A program made the translations under genes and the position numbers. A stretch of 64,000 nucleotides of DNA, from assembly GCF_017654505.1 (NCBI RefSeq), contig NC_054565.1, forward strand, positions 7,006,832-7,070,831, read 5' to 3'. The stretch is from Polyodon spathula. Lineage: Eukaryota > Chordata > Actinopteri > Acipenseriformes > Polyodontidae. Under the pieces are notes generated by a model that was given only the letters and a program-made list of their open reading frames with translations, searched no databases and had not been told where the DNA came from. Each line of letters begins with the position of its first letter. Position 1 is the first letter of the stretch. Positions 1 to 12,761 of the stretch are shown here, piece after piece.

Positions 1-3000
1 CTGTCTTTGTATTTCCTCTCAGAAGAATGCTGCACTGCTTTCTGAAGGAGTGAGAGCTGTATCGTGCATTCAACAGCTGTGTGCCGAGCTTGTGCTCAAT
101 TGAGAATGAATAAAAGAAACTTAATAAACTGCAAACCTTTCCACTCGTCTTTGATTCAATGTCTCTGAAACGTTTAGTGCTTCCAGCTTCTTGTACCATG
201 GCTGCTGCAGTAGTGAGCCCTCACTGATATTATACTGTAAGAAAAATCAATCATTACCTTTTAAGTAGAGTATTTGAAAGCATTATTGCAGTTATCAGCA
301 GGAGTCTTTGGCTCACCCATTAACATCATGGCAAGATGTTTTTTTTACCAGTCGCTGTGGATTCACGTGTCTGGATCGTGGTTGTCTCTTTCATGCTTAT
401 AGATCTGGCTGCTGGTCCCACATCACAAGGGGAGAATGAAAGCCATCGCCCTCTGAAAGAGGAACTAATCTGCCGAGGCCAGGTCAGCAGGGTGGACCGT
501 GATGAAGCCAGCGGGGACGGTCTGTCAGTAGAGTGGGGGGGGGGGCAGAGTGCCAGCTATGTCTGAGTGTCACACGACTCCAATGCTCTGGTTTGAAGAT
601 GCTGTAGAGTTTGAACCCCTGAAGGTACACAGGGAATCTCACAGGTTCTTCTTAAAATATATTTTTTTTATTGATTGATTTCTATGGACAGAAGCAGACG
701 AAAGAGTCTCTCGCTCTTCGTCACGCACTGTTTGATGTTTTCGTATCTGAGATCAGTACAGCGTGTTGGAATGACAACAGGCAGCCCATAATTATTGCCT
801 CGGATCTCTCACCAGATCTTAAACAGGCCCCAGTCTTGTATTTCTTTGTTCCTTTGTTTTCTGCATTTTATTTTCACCTCATTATACTGTGGAAAGCTGA
901 CAGTGTTACAGAGCTCTTCAGAACTGCACACCATTTATTTTTTCTTCTTTATTTGGTATCTAAATGGGGATTCAATTATGTACACTTATGTGCTCAGCAA
1001 ATACCCTTCTGAACTCGCCTCATTACTGGGGGCATTGATTTCACATGGTGTTTAATCCAAGAGGTTTTTTTCTTCTTGATAACCAGGGCATTGGTAATTT
1101 TCTCTGCTTCTGAAGAATGCTACAATTCTGTTTTTCTGCTTTCCTCCTAAACTGTCGACCTTTTGTTACTGTGACACTGGAAAGACACTTCAAACACAAC
1201 CAGGGTGACCATGTGGCTCCATGTACTTGCATTGTGTTTAATTGCACACCCCCTTTGGTCACTGACTGCACTATTTTACCATGTTAAGTTGGTACAGTTG
1301 TGTATCTATTTTATAATGCATGGGTGATTTTTCAAAGTTTTGGCAGGACAACTTTTCAAACCCTATAGCGATCGCACAACTGCTTTAAAAAAAAAAAAAA
1401 TCAAAGAATTCAATTGAAAAAATTGTGACCGAATAGGATCTGTTCTTAAATCTGTAGGTTCCGGGTCAGTGTGTAGAGTCTGTGTGTGTCCAGTAGGTCT
1501 GTACATCTTGGATATTTTGTACTTGATATATAGACATGTTCAATAATAATAATAATAATAATAATAATTCTGACTAGACGCGCAGCTTAGTGATGTTTCT
1601 GTGAAGGACTGGGTTGGCTGTATGGGGAGAGAGGAGCCCAGAATAATTCAGTTAACTGAGCTTCCCTTAAAGCACTGATCAGGTTTTACAGTAGCATACA
1701 ATCCTTTCTTTCTGCATTTTTACCTGGAAGTGGACTAGTTTAACAGGAAGAAACCCCCTTTGTTGACAGACCAGTTTGTCTATGTCATTAATAAGGTGTT
1801 TTTTGGCAGGACTGCTTTTTGGGTCAGGAATGATCACAATGAAGAGCTTTCAGGAGGGACTCTGACAGCAGCCAGTGGCGCCTGTCCTTCACCTGACACT
1901 AAACTCGTCCAGCGTGAGCAGACAGCACATGAAACACAACAGAGTCAACGAAACAAGCACAAAGAAACAGTAACAGCACGGGAAGTTAATATAAGGATAC
2001 AGTTTATTTAAATAACGCTCTCGTTATGTGCATGAATTAGGGGCCCCATCAGCGAAGCAGCATGCCTTGGCTGTGCAAAACTAATTAGGGAGAGAGCAAA
2101 GCAAAGCAAAGAAGCACAGCTCCCATGAAGAAGAAAATCTGCCTATTAAAATGCAACGGAGCAGGCTACTCACACACAGGGCAACGTTTTAATGAGAAAA
2201 CTAAACAGTGCAGCTTGTTCTGATTCTTCCTGCACATCACATTGTGTGCAGCCCTTATTTGTGTGCGTGTGTGTCCTTATAGGTTGGACGTCTGGAGGTG
2301 GTTTTGGAAGTTACCGCTAGGCATGTGATTTCATTAGGTGAGTTCCTGGCCACGCTTTTGTAGTGTCTAATTCGAATTCAGTCTTTGTAAGAGTTAAGGG
2401 TGAGACCGATGTCTTCGTCACCAACTAGTCCCCTGAGAGCTCCTGTCAAAGGTTTACACATGGGATTCATTATAACAGCAAAGAGACAGAATTCAAAAAC
2501 AATATGCCAGCATCTTAGTCGTGTTTGACAAGACCAGTCCTCAGAAGCTGAACGTGTAGAGAGCAGTTCACAGTGCCTAAATAACGTGCCACGCATGGCA
2601 GCCATAAGATCCAACATCTAATAAGCTTTGTTGGAAAGTGAGTGCAGCAGGAGCTCCCTGTTCTAAGTTGGTGCATTTGTTTTGTGGTTGTTTTTAATAA
2701 TGAGCAGTGTGCTGGCAGTTTGGAAGCAGGTGAAATGCGAGGGCCTTTGTTAATGATTCAGAATATTATTCACCCCAGTTCATCTGTGACCTTCAAAGAC
2801 AGGCGCTCGTGTTAATGGGTCGTTGCTATTAGCAACTAGCACAACACATTTCATAACGAGTATGCGGAAGGCCAGAGTGTAAATAATTATAGACGCCTCG
2901 TCTTGCTGCAGGACAAGAGCAAATCCAAGCAACCCATGCCCTCCCGTCCCCTGCACCCTGCACCCCGACAACACGATTCTCTATGAGCGCAGGACCACAT

Positions 3001-3645
3001 TCAGCCTTCATGTTAACCCTGCAAACCATACACATTTAGTATTTTCTGGGGCTGCAGGGGAGCAGTCGCGCCAGCCCCTCTAGAAGATTGCAGAGTGCGT
3101 CTCTGTTCTTCACACAGCGTGCCTAGTTGACCTGGCAGTTGGGTTCAGCGCTCGTCTTCCTCTGCTGGTGATTTTCGCAGGCTGGCACAGTCTCGCAGCC
3201 TCGTGTGTTTTCTCCTTGTCCCTCCACTGTGACATCACAGTCTACACGGTTGCTGTTGCATGTCTGATTAGCTCTCTGGACTCCCTGTTGCCACTATTAT
3301 AGTAGCCGACTATGCCACCCTATTCACAGTCCTTTTGGGCATGCCTTCAAACTGCATAAGCTGTATCTTCAAGCACCAAGAATTGTGCAATCAGTACACC
3401 CAGCCTGCTGCCATGCATTGTAAAGGATCCCTATAGAATGTGTGACACACGCACACACACACACCTCCACAAGAGCCTTCCTGGGGCGTGTGCAACGAGG
3501 AAAGAGACGCTGTAATCCATTAGCAAGCATTGTTATTATTATGATTATCATTATTATCAAAGCTGGTTACTAATACAGTTCACCACTGAGTAAGACATTA
3601 TTTCAAATAACCTCCCGTCCACAATCGCATTATCTTTCCATTATT

Positions 3646-3687
<42 letters not shown>

Positions 3688-3916
3688 GCGTGTAGAAGCA
3701 GCTTGTGTAATTTTATTAGTGCCTGCAAACCAGTCCCGTATCAGGAAAACAATTGGGTTAGCAGAGTTGCATTCAGGAGTGTGTGTTCACGCTCCGCCCA
3801 CATTACAGGTTATTGCAGATAGCTCTGATCCTGTCTCAATGACAGCTGCAGGGAGATACACGGTGACAGCACTGAGTCATCAAGAAGGGAATGCATTCTC
3901 AGAGGCAGGCAGTCCA
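1..3916. other. Non-coding stretch
   Basis: No supportable gene. It holds short (AAT)n tracts at 1542-1569 and 3647-3686, an A run at 1387-1400 and a short CA tract near 3450. Open frames are under 115 codons, without family resemblance. Confidence 0.7.
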
Positions 3917-4107
3917 CTTTAATACCCTTCCCTTTCTACAGCACAGTAACCAGGGTTGTTGCCTGCTTTAACACCCTCCCCTTTCTACAGCACAGTAACC
4001 AGGGTTGTTGCCTGCTTTAACACCCTCCCCTTTCTACAGCACAGTAACCAGGGTTGTTGCCTGCTTTAACACCCTCCCCTTTCTACAGCACAGTAACCAG
4101 GGTTGTT
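3917..4107. repeat. 49-bp tandem repeat (4 copies)
   Basis: Unit CCTGCTTTAACACCCTCCCC + TTTCTACAGCACAGTAACCA + GGGTTGTTG, four copies with the first slightly diverged. Confidence 0.93.
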
Positions 4108-4324
4108 AACTGATGCACAGAATGTATCTGGAGGAAGACAAATATGTTTACTGCGTTTTAGTCATCTGAGAGATTAAAGCGTGTGTCTCTGCCAGCCCGG
4201 GCAAATCTAAAACAAGGTGATAAGGTTTTTGTTTTGCTTGGTATATTAAAATGAAGTTTTGAAAAGTAACCCTCTCCTGGCACACACAGAGTGATGTTTC
4301 AGAGTCTTTCAATATAGGAAGGGG

Positions 4325-4435
4325 TTGCACAGTAAATATATTGAGGGGTCTCGTTGCACAGTATATATCGAGGGGTCTCATTGCACAGTATATATCGAGG
4401 GGTCTCGTTGCACAGTATATATATCAAGGGGTCTG
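4325..4435. repeat. 27-bp tandem repeat (4 copies)
   Basis: Unit GCACAGTATATATCGAGGGG + TCTCGTT. The first and last copies are diverged. Confidence 0.9.
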
Positions 4436-4967
4436 AAAAGAGACAGAGAAGAAAGCTGCTGTTGTCGTTGTCCGTTGGAATTAGTCTGTGAGTTCAGCTC
4501 TTTGAATTAGTGCTTCAAACTCTGCCATTAAAATGTGCTGCGTTCGGGGGCAGCGGACAGCCAGCATTAGGCTTCTCTGTCCATAAAAAAAAACATTGAA
4601 TCTGATTTTTCCAGCAGACTTCAAGTCCAGCTTAATGCGAAATCAATTTGAATTGATTGTGTTTGCTCTCTGTTTAGGCTCCTTGCAGCTTCTTGAAAAA
4701 GGTTTCTGTTTGCCTGCAGGCATCCTTCCAGCTTCAGATCCGCTGTCCTACATTATTATGCAATAAAAACAACAATCCGCAGCTGTTTTTCAAAAAAGTG
4801 TTTTGTGTTTTACCACAATCCTGCAAACCTAGAAGACTCCAAATCACAGACAAGAAGAGAAGTCTTCAGCAAGGTGTTTGTGTCTTAAAGAGCCAGAGCA
4901 AATGTAAATGGCATTTTAATGCATCTCCTCTTTACTATTTGATGATGTTTGCAATAAAGACTTCTTT

Positions 4968-5127
4968 AGTCTGTCCTGTCTGTCTCTGCCCCCTCTGTCC
5001 TCAGTCTGTCCTGTCTGTCTCTGCCCCCTCTGTCCTCAGTCTGTCCTGTCTGTCTCTTCCCCCTCTGTCCTCAGTCTGTCCTGTCTGTCTCTGCCCCCTC
5101 TGTCCTCAGTCTGTCCTGTCTGTCTCC
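4968..5127. repeat. 35-bp tandem repeat (about 4.6 copies)
   Basis: Unit AGTCTGTCCTGTCTGTCTCT + GCCCCCTCTGTCCTC at 4968, 5003, 5038, 5073 and 5108 (partial). Confidence 0.92.
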
Positions 5128-5394
5128 TATTTCAGGTTGTGTAGCATCAACGCTCTTCCTTCTCTTCTCACTGAAGAATGGCTCTCTGCTTGTTTCCCGG
5201 CTGTGCGTTTCTGCTAAGCGGCCCTGTTCGCGTTGGGCGCTCATCTGCGGTCAGGTGATGTGATATATTAATAACAAGCCTGACAGCACCTGTCGCATTG
5301 GCAGCTCTCCACTCCTGACAGCCCTGTGCCGTTACTTGGAGTGGGGCTTCTTTTGTTAGGGCTAAATTACTGAACGCCCAGTTAGCTCTTCTAC

Positions 5395-5630
5395 ATTCCC
5401 TTTCTCCTCTGTCTCCATTCCCTTTCTCCTCTGTCTCCATTCCCTTTCTCCTCTGTCTCCATTCCCTTTCTCCTCTGTCTCCATTCCCTTTCTCCTCTGT
5501 CTTCATTCCCTTTTCTCCTCTGTCTCCATTTCATTTCTCCTCCTCTCTCCATTCCCTTTCTCCTCTGTCTCCATTCCCTTTCTCCTCCTGTCTCCATTCC
5601 CTTTCTCCTCTGTCTCCACTCCCTTTCTCC
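5395..5630. repeat. 22-bp minisatellite (about 11 copies)
   Basis: Unit ATTCCCTTTCTCCTCTGTCT + CC with small length variants. The strand is almost all pyrimidine, so it could form triplex (H-DNA). Confidence 0.9.
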
Positions 5631-6459
5631 CTTTGGCAAGCCGCGTGTAATCTTCTTTTGGTGTTTGCGTTTGATGATTCAAATCGTTTATACAAGAATG
5701 AAAGCCTTTTCAGAGCAGATAATTAACAGGGCTTTTTTTTATAAGAGTAAATGCTTAATGCTAGTTTGGAGAGGCTTTGGAGGTAATTAAAACAATAATA
5801 CATTTTTTTATTATTATTATTTTTGTGTTGTTGTGGATAGAGCAGAAAGCCCAGATGGGCTCAAACGCTGGGCTTCATTCATTAAAATAAGAAAAGAACA
5901 AAACGTCAATAAATGTTTTCTATTTGATGAGGCTCAAGCGGACGCGTTTGTGATTAAACTGACCCTACATCTTCTCAGCCTGTCTTTGTACGCCGTTACA
6001 GTGAGTTTAGCCCCTTCTGGGTTATTCATCTTCACAAAAATGAAATCTGAAGGTCACTTAAACAATCTACAGACAGTGAAGACATCCATTCAGTCAAACT
6101 TTCAAAGGAAGCAGTATTCAGGCATAAGTGTTTTTAAATCCAGCATGTTGAAATTGTTTTCTGGGGTCTGTTCAAACAAGAACTGCACCTGCTTGTTTCT
6201 TCTGTCAGAATTGTTCGATATCCCACCGCCGCCACCAACTGCAAGAAATCAACACATGCGACCTCCAATGAACACACTGCCTTCTGGCAACAGAACAAGG
6301 ACTACTGTGCTGAAGTGACAACTAGCTCAATCTAGCTGGTAGGAGATCCATATATTCACTGGGTTGATCCATTTGTTTCCTCTAAATACAGCACCCTGTG
6401 ACAATTGGTCCAGAACAACCATTTTTAAAAGGTTACCACAGTCATTCTACCTATTTAAC

Positions 6460-6575
6460 CTATAACCACTCTGCATTTACCATAGTTTAACATGGTTTGC
6501 AATGTTTTTTAATATGCTTCACCCCACGCTTTCAATATGCTTTATTACACTTTGCCATGCTTTTACTTTGATAAG
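6460..6575. repeat. Dispersed 'GTAAAGCATGG' repeat, diverged reverse copy
   Basis: GCATTTACCATAGTTTAACA, TGGTTTGCAATG, TTAATATGCTTCACCC and TTTGCCATGCTTTTAC resemble the reverse strand of the family; more diverged than the others. Confidence 0.4.
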
Positions 6576-7643
6576 CATTTGTAAGAGCTACGAAACAATG
6601 AAAATCTAAATATATCACCTATCCAACGCTAATCACAAACACAGGCATCTAAAGACTACTGCGCTTCATTCATTTAGATTTATTACCAACAGGAACAGGT
6701 GTGGGCGTCATCGGCGTCATAAAAACATTTGACAGCTTCAGATATATTTAGCCCACAATATAACTTTGCTTCCCATTGTTTAACACAGGCTATTAAGGTA
6801 TTGTTCGAGTCTGCTGAGCCAGCACTGTCATCCAGGACACCGCCATGAAGCCCCTTGATTGGGTTATCCAGCGCTTTCATGGATATTGACTTGCAGGAAA
6901 AGAGAAAAGGACGGCTATCACTGCAATTGCTGTGCAACACGAATGAAAAAGGTAGAAAGTTCTTCAGAAATGAAATGAAGTGGACTGTAATTGAAACTTG
7001 ACTGATGTAGCAGTGTACCATTGGCAGCCTCACCCTGTTGCAGCTGTGCTTTCATTAACCCTTGGTAAAGAGCCCTTGCACTGGCACTACAGCTCCACTG
7101 CCGCATTGCCAGTAAAGATCATTTGTTAAGGGATTGTTACTGTGTATTTGTATACTCTGAATGAGGCTTGCAAGTCTTTCGAAACGCCCCCAGATGTCTT
7201 GTCACAGACACACAGACGTTTATGTGCAGCCCAGCAGCTAGGCTTACTGGCATTAGCTTTCTATCCCCCCACCCCCACCCCCATCCCAAATTTAAAATGT
7301 TATTTTTTATTTATCTCATTAGAATGAGCATGTAGATCTTCAGGGCACCATCAAATACATTGTGAAGAAGAGACTCTACTGCCACTTAGTGCATAAAACA
7401 AATCTCTACCTGTCTATCTGTCTGTCTGTCTGTCTGCATGTCTGCTACCTCCCTTGCATTTCTCTCACTATAATCTCTACAGGGTTGGAGCACAGAGCAA
7501 CAAGCATTTTGCCTCCAGGGAATCCCTCCCTGTTTATTCGGTTAGTTTTGGTTATGACATGAAGTTAAACTTTGATTGAAAGAAATATAGATAAGGTTTG
7601 TTTAGGGGAATGCACTGGTATTATACTTGGATAGGACCAGTAG

Positions 7644-7720
<77 letters not shown>
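7644..7720. repeat. (AAT)n microsatellite, about 26 units
   Basis: Pure ATA/AAT run of about 77 bases. Similar shorter tracts occur at 1542-1569, 3647-3686, 24812-24842, 31794-31844 and 39224-39265. Confidence 0.97.
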
Positions 7721-7721
<1 letters not shown>

Positions 7722-8980
7722 TACAGTATTACCGCTGTGCAGGGTCACAAATCCCTCAGTCTTCGGCACAGCACAAGAACACGTGCTTCAGTTGCTCCCA
7801 TGAATTATCTGAAGCAGTTCAGATGTGACAAACGGGGTCTGGCTGTAAGTGAAGGCAGGAAGCCCCTGCCCAGTGGGGGGAGGTAAGCAGGTGCTACACG
7901 CATGGCCTGTCACACAGCCTCCAACTCAAACCCTACTGGCCTTCAAATCTCACACGAGAATCTCGGGAACAAAATGACGTGCGCAGCTCACAGCATGCAA
8001 TCTGTGAACTAGGCGTGCAAAGCTACAGAATCTTCTTGTAGTTCCGCTCTTGTAGTTTAACACGTCACCAGAACCTCTCAATGGAATTAAAGTCTTATTA
8101 TGAACAGTTGGGTGAGCAGCACTCTTTCTTTGCATTTGTTTTGTCTTTTTTTCATTTGAAACTGTGGTCCAACATTCACACCCTTGGGGTTTGGAAAGTA
8201 TCACCTCCCAGCCTCAACATCTAACAAGACAAACAAGCCGCCGCTTTGCTGTACGCAGCGTGCAGTGCGCCGTGCAGTAACAGACCACTGAACAACTGAG
8301 AATCAGAAATCACAGCGCATCAACACTGTGCCCTCGCGTTGTCTGATAAATAAACGCTACTAAACTGATGTAGCAAAGATCGCAGCCTTCCTTCCAAGAA
8401 GTCCCTTGCTGAAGATTCTTTTAAAAAAGCAATCAGATCAAAGTGATTCTGGCAGACAGCAGCTGATTGCGACTCAGTTGTTCCTCCCTGTCATTGATGA
8501 CAGCTGTGCGGTTCGCCACGCAGAGGAGAAAGCTCCCTACATGCACAGGCCTGGCATTTACTGTAATAAGCTCCGAATGGTTAATCTTTCAGCTGCAGCG
8601 TGTTTGGTGTTCGGCACACAGTTCCGGGAGCTGAAATCCCACTTCAACTGGTCAAGCCTTGTAGGAAACAGAATACATCGCCTGTTGAATCTGATTAGCA
8701 AAACACGACAGGGACTTGGTATTTACATGCATTCTCTCGTAATAGACAGATCCGTTACAGTTTTAAGACTGATATCTAAGGACACATATTTCGTAACTTA
8801 AAATAAAGCTGTCGTCGTTGATGGAAGTGTCCAGTCCCTGAGTGGAGTGTGTAACACAGTCTCGGTTGAAGGCTAAGGAAAGCGTGGATGGTTGTCAGCC
8901 CTCCAGTGCTCTGTGTTTGTGGACACCCTTCACTCACTGAAAAACCAAGAAACAAAACCTTGGGGTCTTTCTTAAATACC

Positions 8981-9112
8981 GCGGTGCGCTCGCCGAGGAG
9001 CCTCTAATTACCTCGTGTCAATTAACGCTGGTCTGATTGTGCCGCTTCAAGTAATCACACTAATTAGGATCCCTGCTGAGAGCTCTTAACGAGAGCCGCT
9101 GATGACCCCGGT
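8981..9112. promoter_or_regulatory. Possible conserved non-coding element with homeodomain-type sites
   Basis: GC-balanced, non-repetitive stretch with CTAATTACC, CAATTAACG, AGTAATCAC and CTAATTAGG in 70 bases, about 3.7 kb upstream of the connexin. Motif density only; no conservation data. Confidence 0.22.
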
Positions 9113-11414
9113 CTACACTAGAGGTCCAAAAACATTCAAGATAATCACTGAGGGGGCGACAAAGGAAATAAGGCAAAGACACATTGAAGCAAAGGCGTTA
9201 AGACTTTATTTTGTAATTATTCATTACTAAACGAGCAATTAAGGCATACACAGAGATTAGGATGTTATGGGTTTTCAAAATGTTCACTGGTGATTTTAAA
9301 AGCAAATGGTGGCGTGTTTTTCAGTTTTGTATAAATCATCTCGTGCAGTCTGGGAGAGCGGGCAATGCGAACCGAAGTTGAGTTATAGGATTTTTATTTT
9401 CTCCTTTCAAAAACATTGGAGTTAATTAAAGAATGGAGGAAAAGCTTTGAAAATATGACCCATTAAATGGTGTTTGTAGCTCATGAAACCTGCTGAAGAA
9501 AGGGTTACAAGTTTGTTCTATTTTCTTTTCTCAATGCACTGGGTGATACAATGATACAGTAACACTACCTGATGAATTTACACCCTCTAGTGGCAAAGAA
9601 TACCTTCAGATTATGCAAGCCAGAAGAAGTCTCTCTCTCTCTCTCTCCCTCTTCAATTAGAATTCAAATATCCTGAATGAATAGTGACATACAGAATGAA
9701 ACCAAGATAATTATAGCACAGTTGGCCCCTTGTCGTGGCACAGCAACAAAGAAAAGAGGATTTATAAAAAGATGTGCTGTGATGAGAGGGAAAGAGATGT
9801 TAATTATCTCGGAGGGAGATGATAGAGCCGTCCTTGCTGTGTAAAAACCCTCGTCACTGCTCTCCGGGTGTGCGCGCTGCCAAGCGTTTTCACAAACGCT
9901 GTTAATGAGGCAAATTGCAGGGTTTCAGATTACACCAGATTGAACTGCAGTGATACGACGTTTCGATGTACCTGGGTGTGGACAGCGGGGTAAAGCCATC
10001 TCCAACTTCTTACATTACAAATACGAGAACCAGCCCTCTGCGCTACTTTCTGAACTAGACACTTAGACTTTACCAGGCACTTAACACGCCCATCAGCCTC
10101 CAGTGTGCTTGACCATGATCTCACCAGGATTTTACCATGTTTTAATTTCAGAACCATCTTTATTACATAATAAGACAGCAGATGTCTTTGTATGAGGATT
10201 TTAGGCATGTTTTGCAGTGCAGCTGCATAATCCTTGATGCTACCATTGATAATAATGTGGTGTTGCAAATCTTGCAAATTGCTTATTTGATGCATGTATG
10301 TATCCCTTGCCTCCTCCCAGCAGTGCCCGTGCATGTTTTGCACAGGGCAGGCGTGTGATCCCTGCTGCTTGTTGCCTCCTCTTTGCACAGCTCTTGCTGC
10401 ATTGACGGTCTTGCACGTCCTGCTTGATCCTGGTCCTTGTGTTTGCATCAGTATGGGCAGCTGCTTTCACACAGTGAGCTGGTTGAACTATGTGAACTAT
10501 GAACTAGAATTATTCAACAAAATGTCACGACCTAAGAGATAACGATTGTGCCACTGGGTTTGGAATGGGTTTAAATGCACTTCCCATTGTAAAGTTACGC
10601 AAGCGATCGTAGATCAAATGCGTTTTTGTAAAATATGATTATTCTATTATTACCATTAACACAACATTAGCATTATTTAAGAAAGACAGTGAATAGCGCA
10701 CAGGAAAGAGGAATGTTGTATTGTCTGTATATGATTATAAAAGAGGAAAGCTGTAGTTTGGTTATTGTATTTATTTATTTATAGTTTTGTTCAGGTTAAA
10801 GAACACTAGTCTTTTTGCCTGGCTGCCATTGCTACATGAAACCAGTTTCACAATGAATGCCTAAGGATTGTGTGGCTAGCTCCCTGATAAGCATAGGCTT
10901 GGCTCAGTGACCACAAACCTTGTTCCATGAAAAATCCTTGTTGTTGCAACCGTGACCAGAGGAACGCATGAGTCACCGAGAGTGTGGAGAAAGATCCCAT
11001 CAGAGGAGGGTGGGGGTGCAACCTTTAATCTCTGAGCTAACACCTCGGGACTCTTCACAGACTCCCACCCGTCTCTCCGAGGCCCCCAGGAGAGGATAGA
11101 GCAGGGATATCGGAGACTGTATTTGTTAACACAGGGGTCCCACGAGGGTGGGGCTCAGTGCACCTCTCTCTCTAGTTGTTAACAGCAGCCCTCACATCTG
11201 CATCAGGACTGCACTGGAGATCCAAGTGCTGTCTGTTGGGTCCCGTAATTGCAGACGCACGGCACTGGTTTCTGTTCTGTAATTTAACACAATGGTTTAG
11301 TCTTGTCTGTTCTGCAATATGCAAAAGGATTTGATGACTCGTCATGGCCACTTACAGGTTTTGATTTGTTTAAATCACTTGAATGCGCGAGTCATCGCTC
11401 TGACGAAGCCCCCC

Positions 11415-11416
<2 letters not shown>

Positions 11417-11453
<37 letters not shown>
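11417..11453. repeat. (CA)n microsatellite
   Basis: About 18 CA units directly after a nine-base C run. Confidence 0.97.
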
Positions 11454-11455
<2 letters not shown>

Positions 11456-11599
11456 TTCATTCCCAACCCAAGGGAAAGTTCCTTTTCAGACAAACCGGTC
11501 TGTTTAATTGATTTCTTTTCCACCAATAACAGAAGCCCTATGTGTTCCAGGACTGTGACAAACAAGCTGCATCTACTCTGACTCCTTTTCACCCTTATA

Positions 11600-11660
11600 G
11601 AAGTCCCCACAGTAAAGCAAAGCATAGTCAAAGCATGACAAAGCATGGAATAGCGAGGTA
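11600..11660. repeat. Dispersed 'GTAAAGCATGG' repeat, short fragment
   Basis: CCCCACAGTAAAGCAAAGCA followed by AAAGCATGACAAAGCATGG is a short fragment of the family, upstream of the possible connexin promoter. Confidence 0.4.
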
Positions 11661-11710
11661 TGGCATATTAACAAGGCTGCCTCTGCCAGCCCCAGCCTCC
11701 TCTCAGCCTG

Positions 11711-11717
11711 TATAAAG
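11711..11717 (+). promoter_or_regulatory. Candidate TATA box for the connexin
   Basis: TATAAAGG occurs about 1.05 kb upstream of the connexin ATG, after a C-rich stretch. A strong donor follows at 12114. Together they would give a short first exon. This is inferred from motifs only; no transcript evidence is available. Confidence 0.28.
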
Positions 11718-11740
11718 GCATGCTTGCGGTACCATACGTT

Positions 11741-12113
11741 TCTTTCAAAGCTGCACATGTGATTTCTGTGTGGTGCATAGTGCAGACCGCAGGTGGGGTT
11801 CGTGACATTATCTTGTGCAAGTTTGTCGTTACGGGTTCCCTAAAGAAACAGCAGAAGGTGACGCTGCCAGCCCCCAGCGTCACACAGGTATTAGGTGACT
11901 GTGGTGTGCAGCGTGTGTGAATGCGCAGCTGGTTTCTGCTCTGTCTCTAGATCTACTCAGTGCTTTGCCATCCCGCCCATGCAAAGGTGTGTGAGAGCCT
12001 CTGCTGCATTCCTGTTTGTCTGCATTTCAGAGAAGCTGTTTCTGTTCATCGGAGGCTGGCATTGCAGCCGCTGTGTAATCTCTCTGCTCTTTATTGTGCT
12101 TGATAGATAGCAG
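11741..12113 (+). other. Possible non-coding exon 1 of the connexin
   Basis: The stretch between about 30 bases after the TATA-like box and a strong 5' splice site (ATAGCAG|GTAAGA, GT at 12114) could be the connexin 5' UTR exon. The implied intron (12114-12749, 636 bases) is GT-AG and contains the (TAGA)n tract. The left end is a guess from the TATA position. Confidence 0.25.
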
Positions 12114-12350
12114 GTAAGACATCTGATTATAATCAGCCTCTCTGGGTTTCTTCTTTTTGATTTTTGCTTGATTTTTATTTCTGTATGTATTTGAGGTTTG
12201 TAATCAGATTGTATCAGTGTACCCTGGTGTGAAAGATAATATTGGTTAGGAAATGATCAACTGCATTTATGATTCTCAATGTTTATGAAATAAGAAATAA
12301 TAAGTACCCAGGAGTCTTTCACTTGACTTTCAGATTTGCTAGTTTGTGTT

Positions 12351-12351
12351 T

Positions 12352-12425
<74 letters not shown>
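12351..12425. repeat. (TAGA)n microsatellite, about 18 units
   Basis: Pure TAGA/GATA tract in the putative connexin intron 1. Confidence 0.97.
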
Positions 12426-12704
12426 GCAAACACACACATGTAAATATATTACTACAGTTTAAGTTCATCTACATTATATATTCCTGATAATTGTACATTT
12501 ATGCCTCGTTTATTAGAACATATCAAGTCCCTTGATTTATATTTTTTGACACAATAGTTCAGTTTCAGAATAAAAGGTTTTAGTTATTTATTTATGTATT
12601 GTTATTGTACATGTTTGTGTGTTTTTATTTTACTTATTCACTTGATTTCATTTCATTTCCGGCATTATGTCAGTACAAATGACAAATGTTTCAGCTAATA
12701 CCCT

Positions 12705-12749
12705 TTCTTCTTCTTCTTCTTCTCCTCCTCCCACTCTTCCTCCTCGCAG
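12705..12749 (+). other. Splice acceptor and pyrimidine tract of the connexin coding exon
   Basis: A long TTC/CTC pyrimidine tract ends in CTCGCAG at 12749, twelve bases before the connexin ATG. This is the usual connexin arrangement: a non-coding exon 1 spliced to one exon that carries the whole coding sequence. Confidence 0.8.
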
Positions 12750-12761
12750 TGCTGTGCCACG

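Larger units (their letters stand above)
5640..11700. other. Non-coding stretch upstream of the connexin
   Basis: No recognisable exon. The longest frames (5833-6318, 161 codons; 9930-10448, 172 codons, minus) show no domain and overlap other-frame noise. It includes an (AAT)n tract, a dispersed repeat fragment and a possible regulatory element. Confidence 0.6.

Noticed and set aside
5833..6318. 161-codon frame
   Set aside because: No recognisable domain and AT-rich codon use. I see no support beyond length.
9930..10448. 172-codon minus frame
   Set aside because: No family resemblance; overlaps other open frames on both strands.
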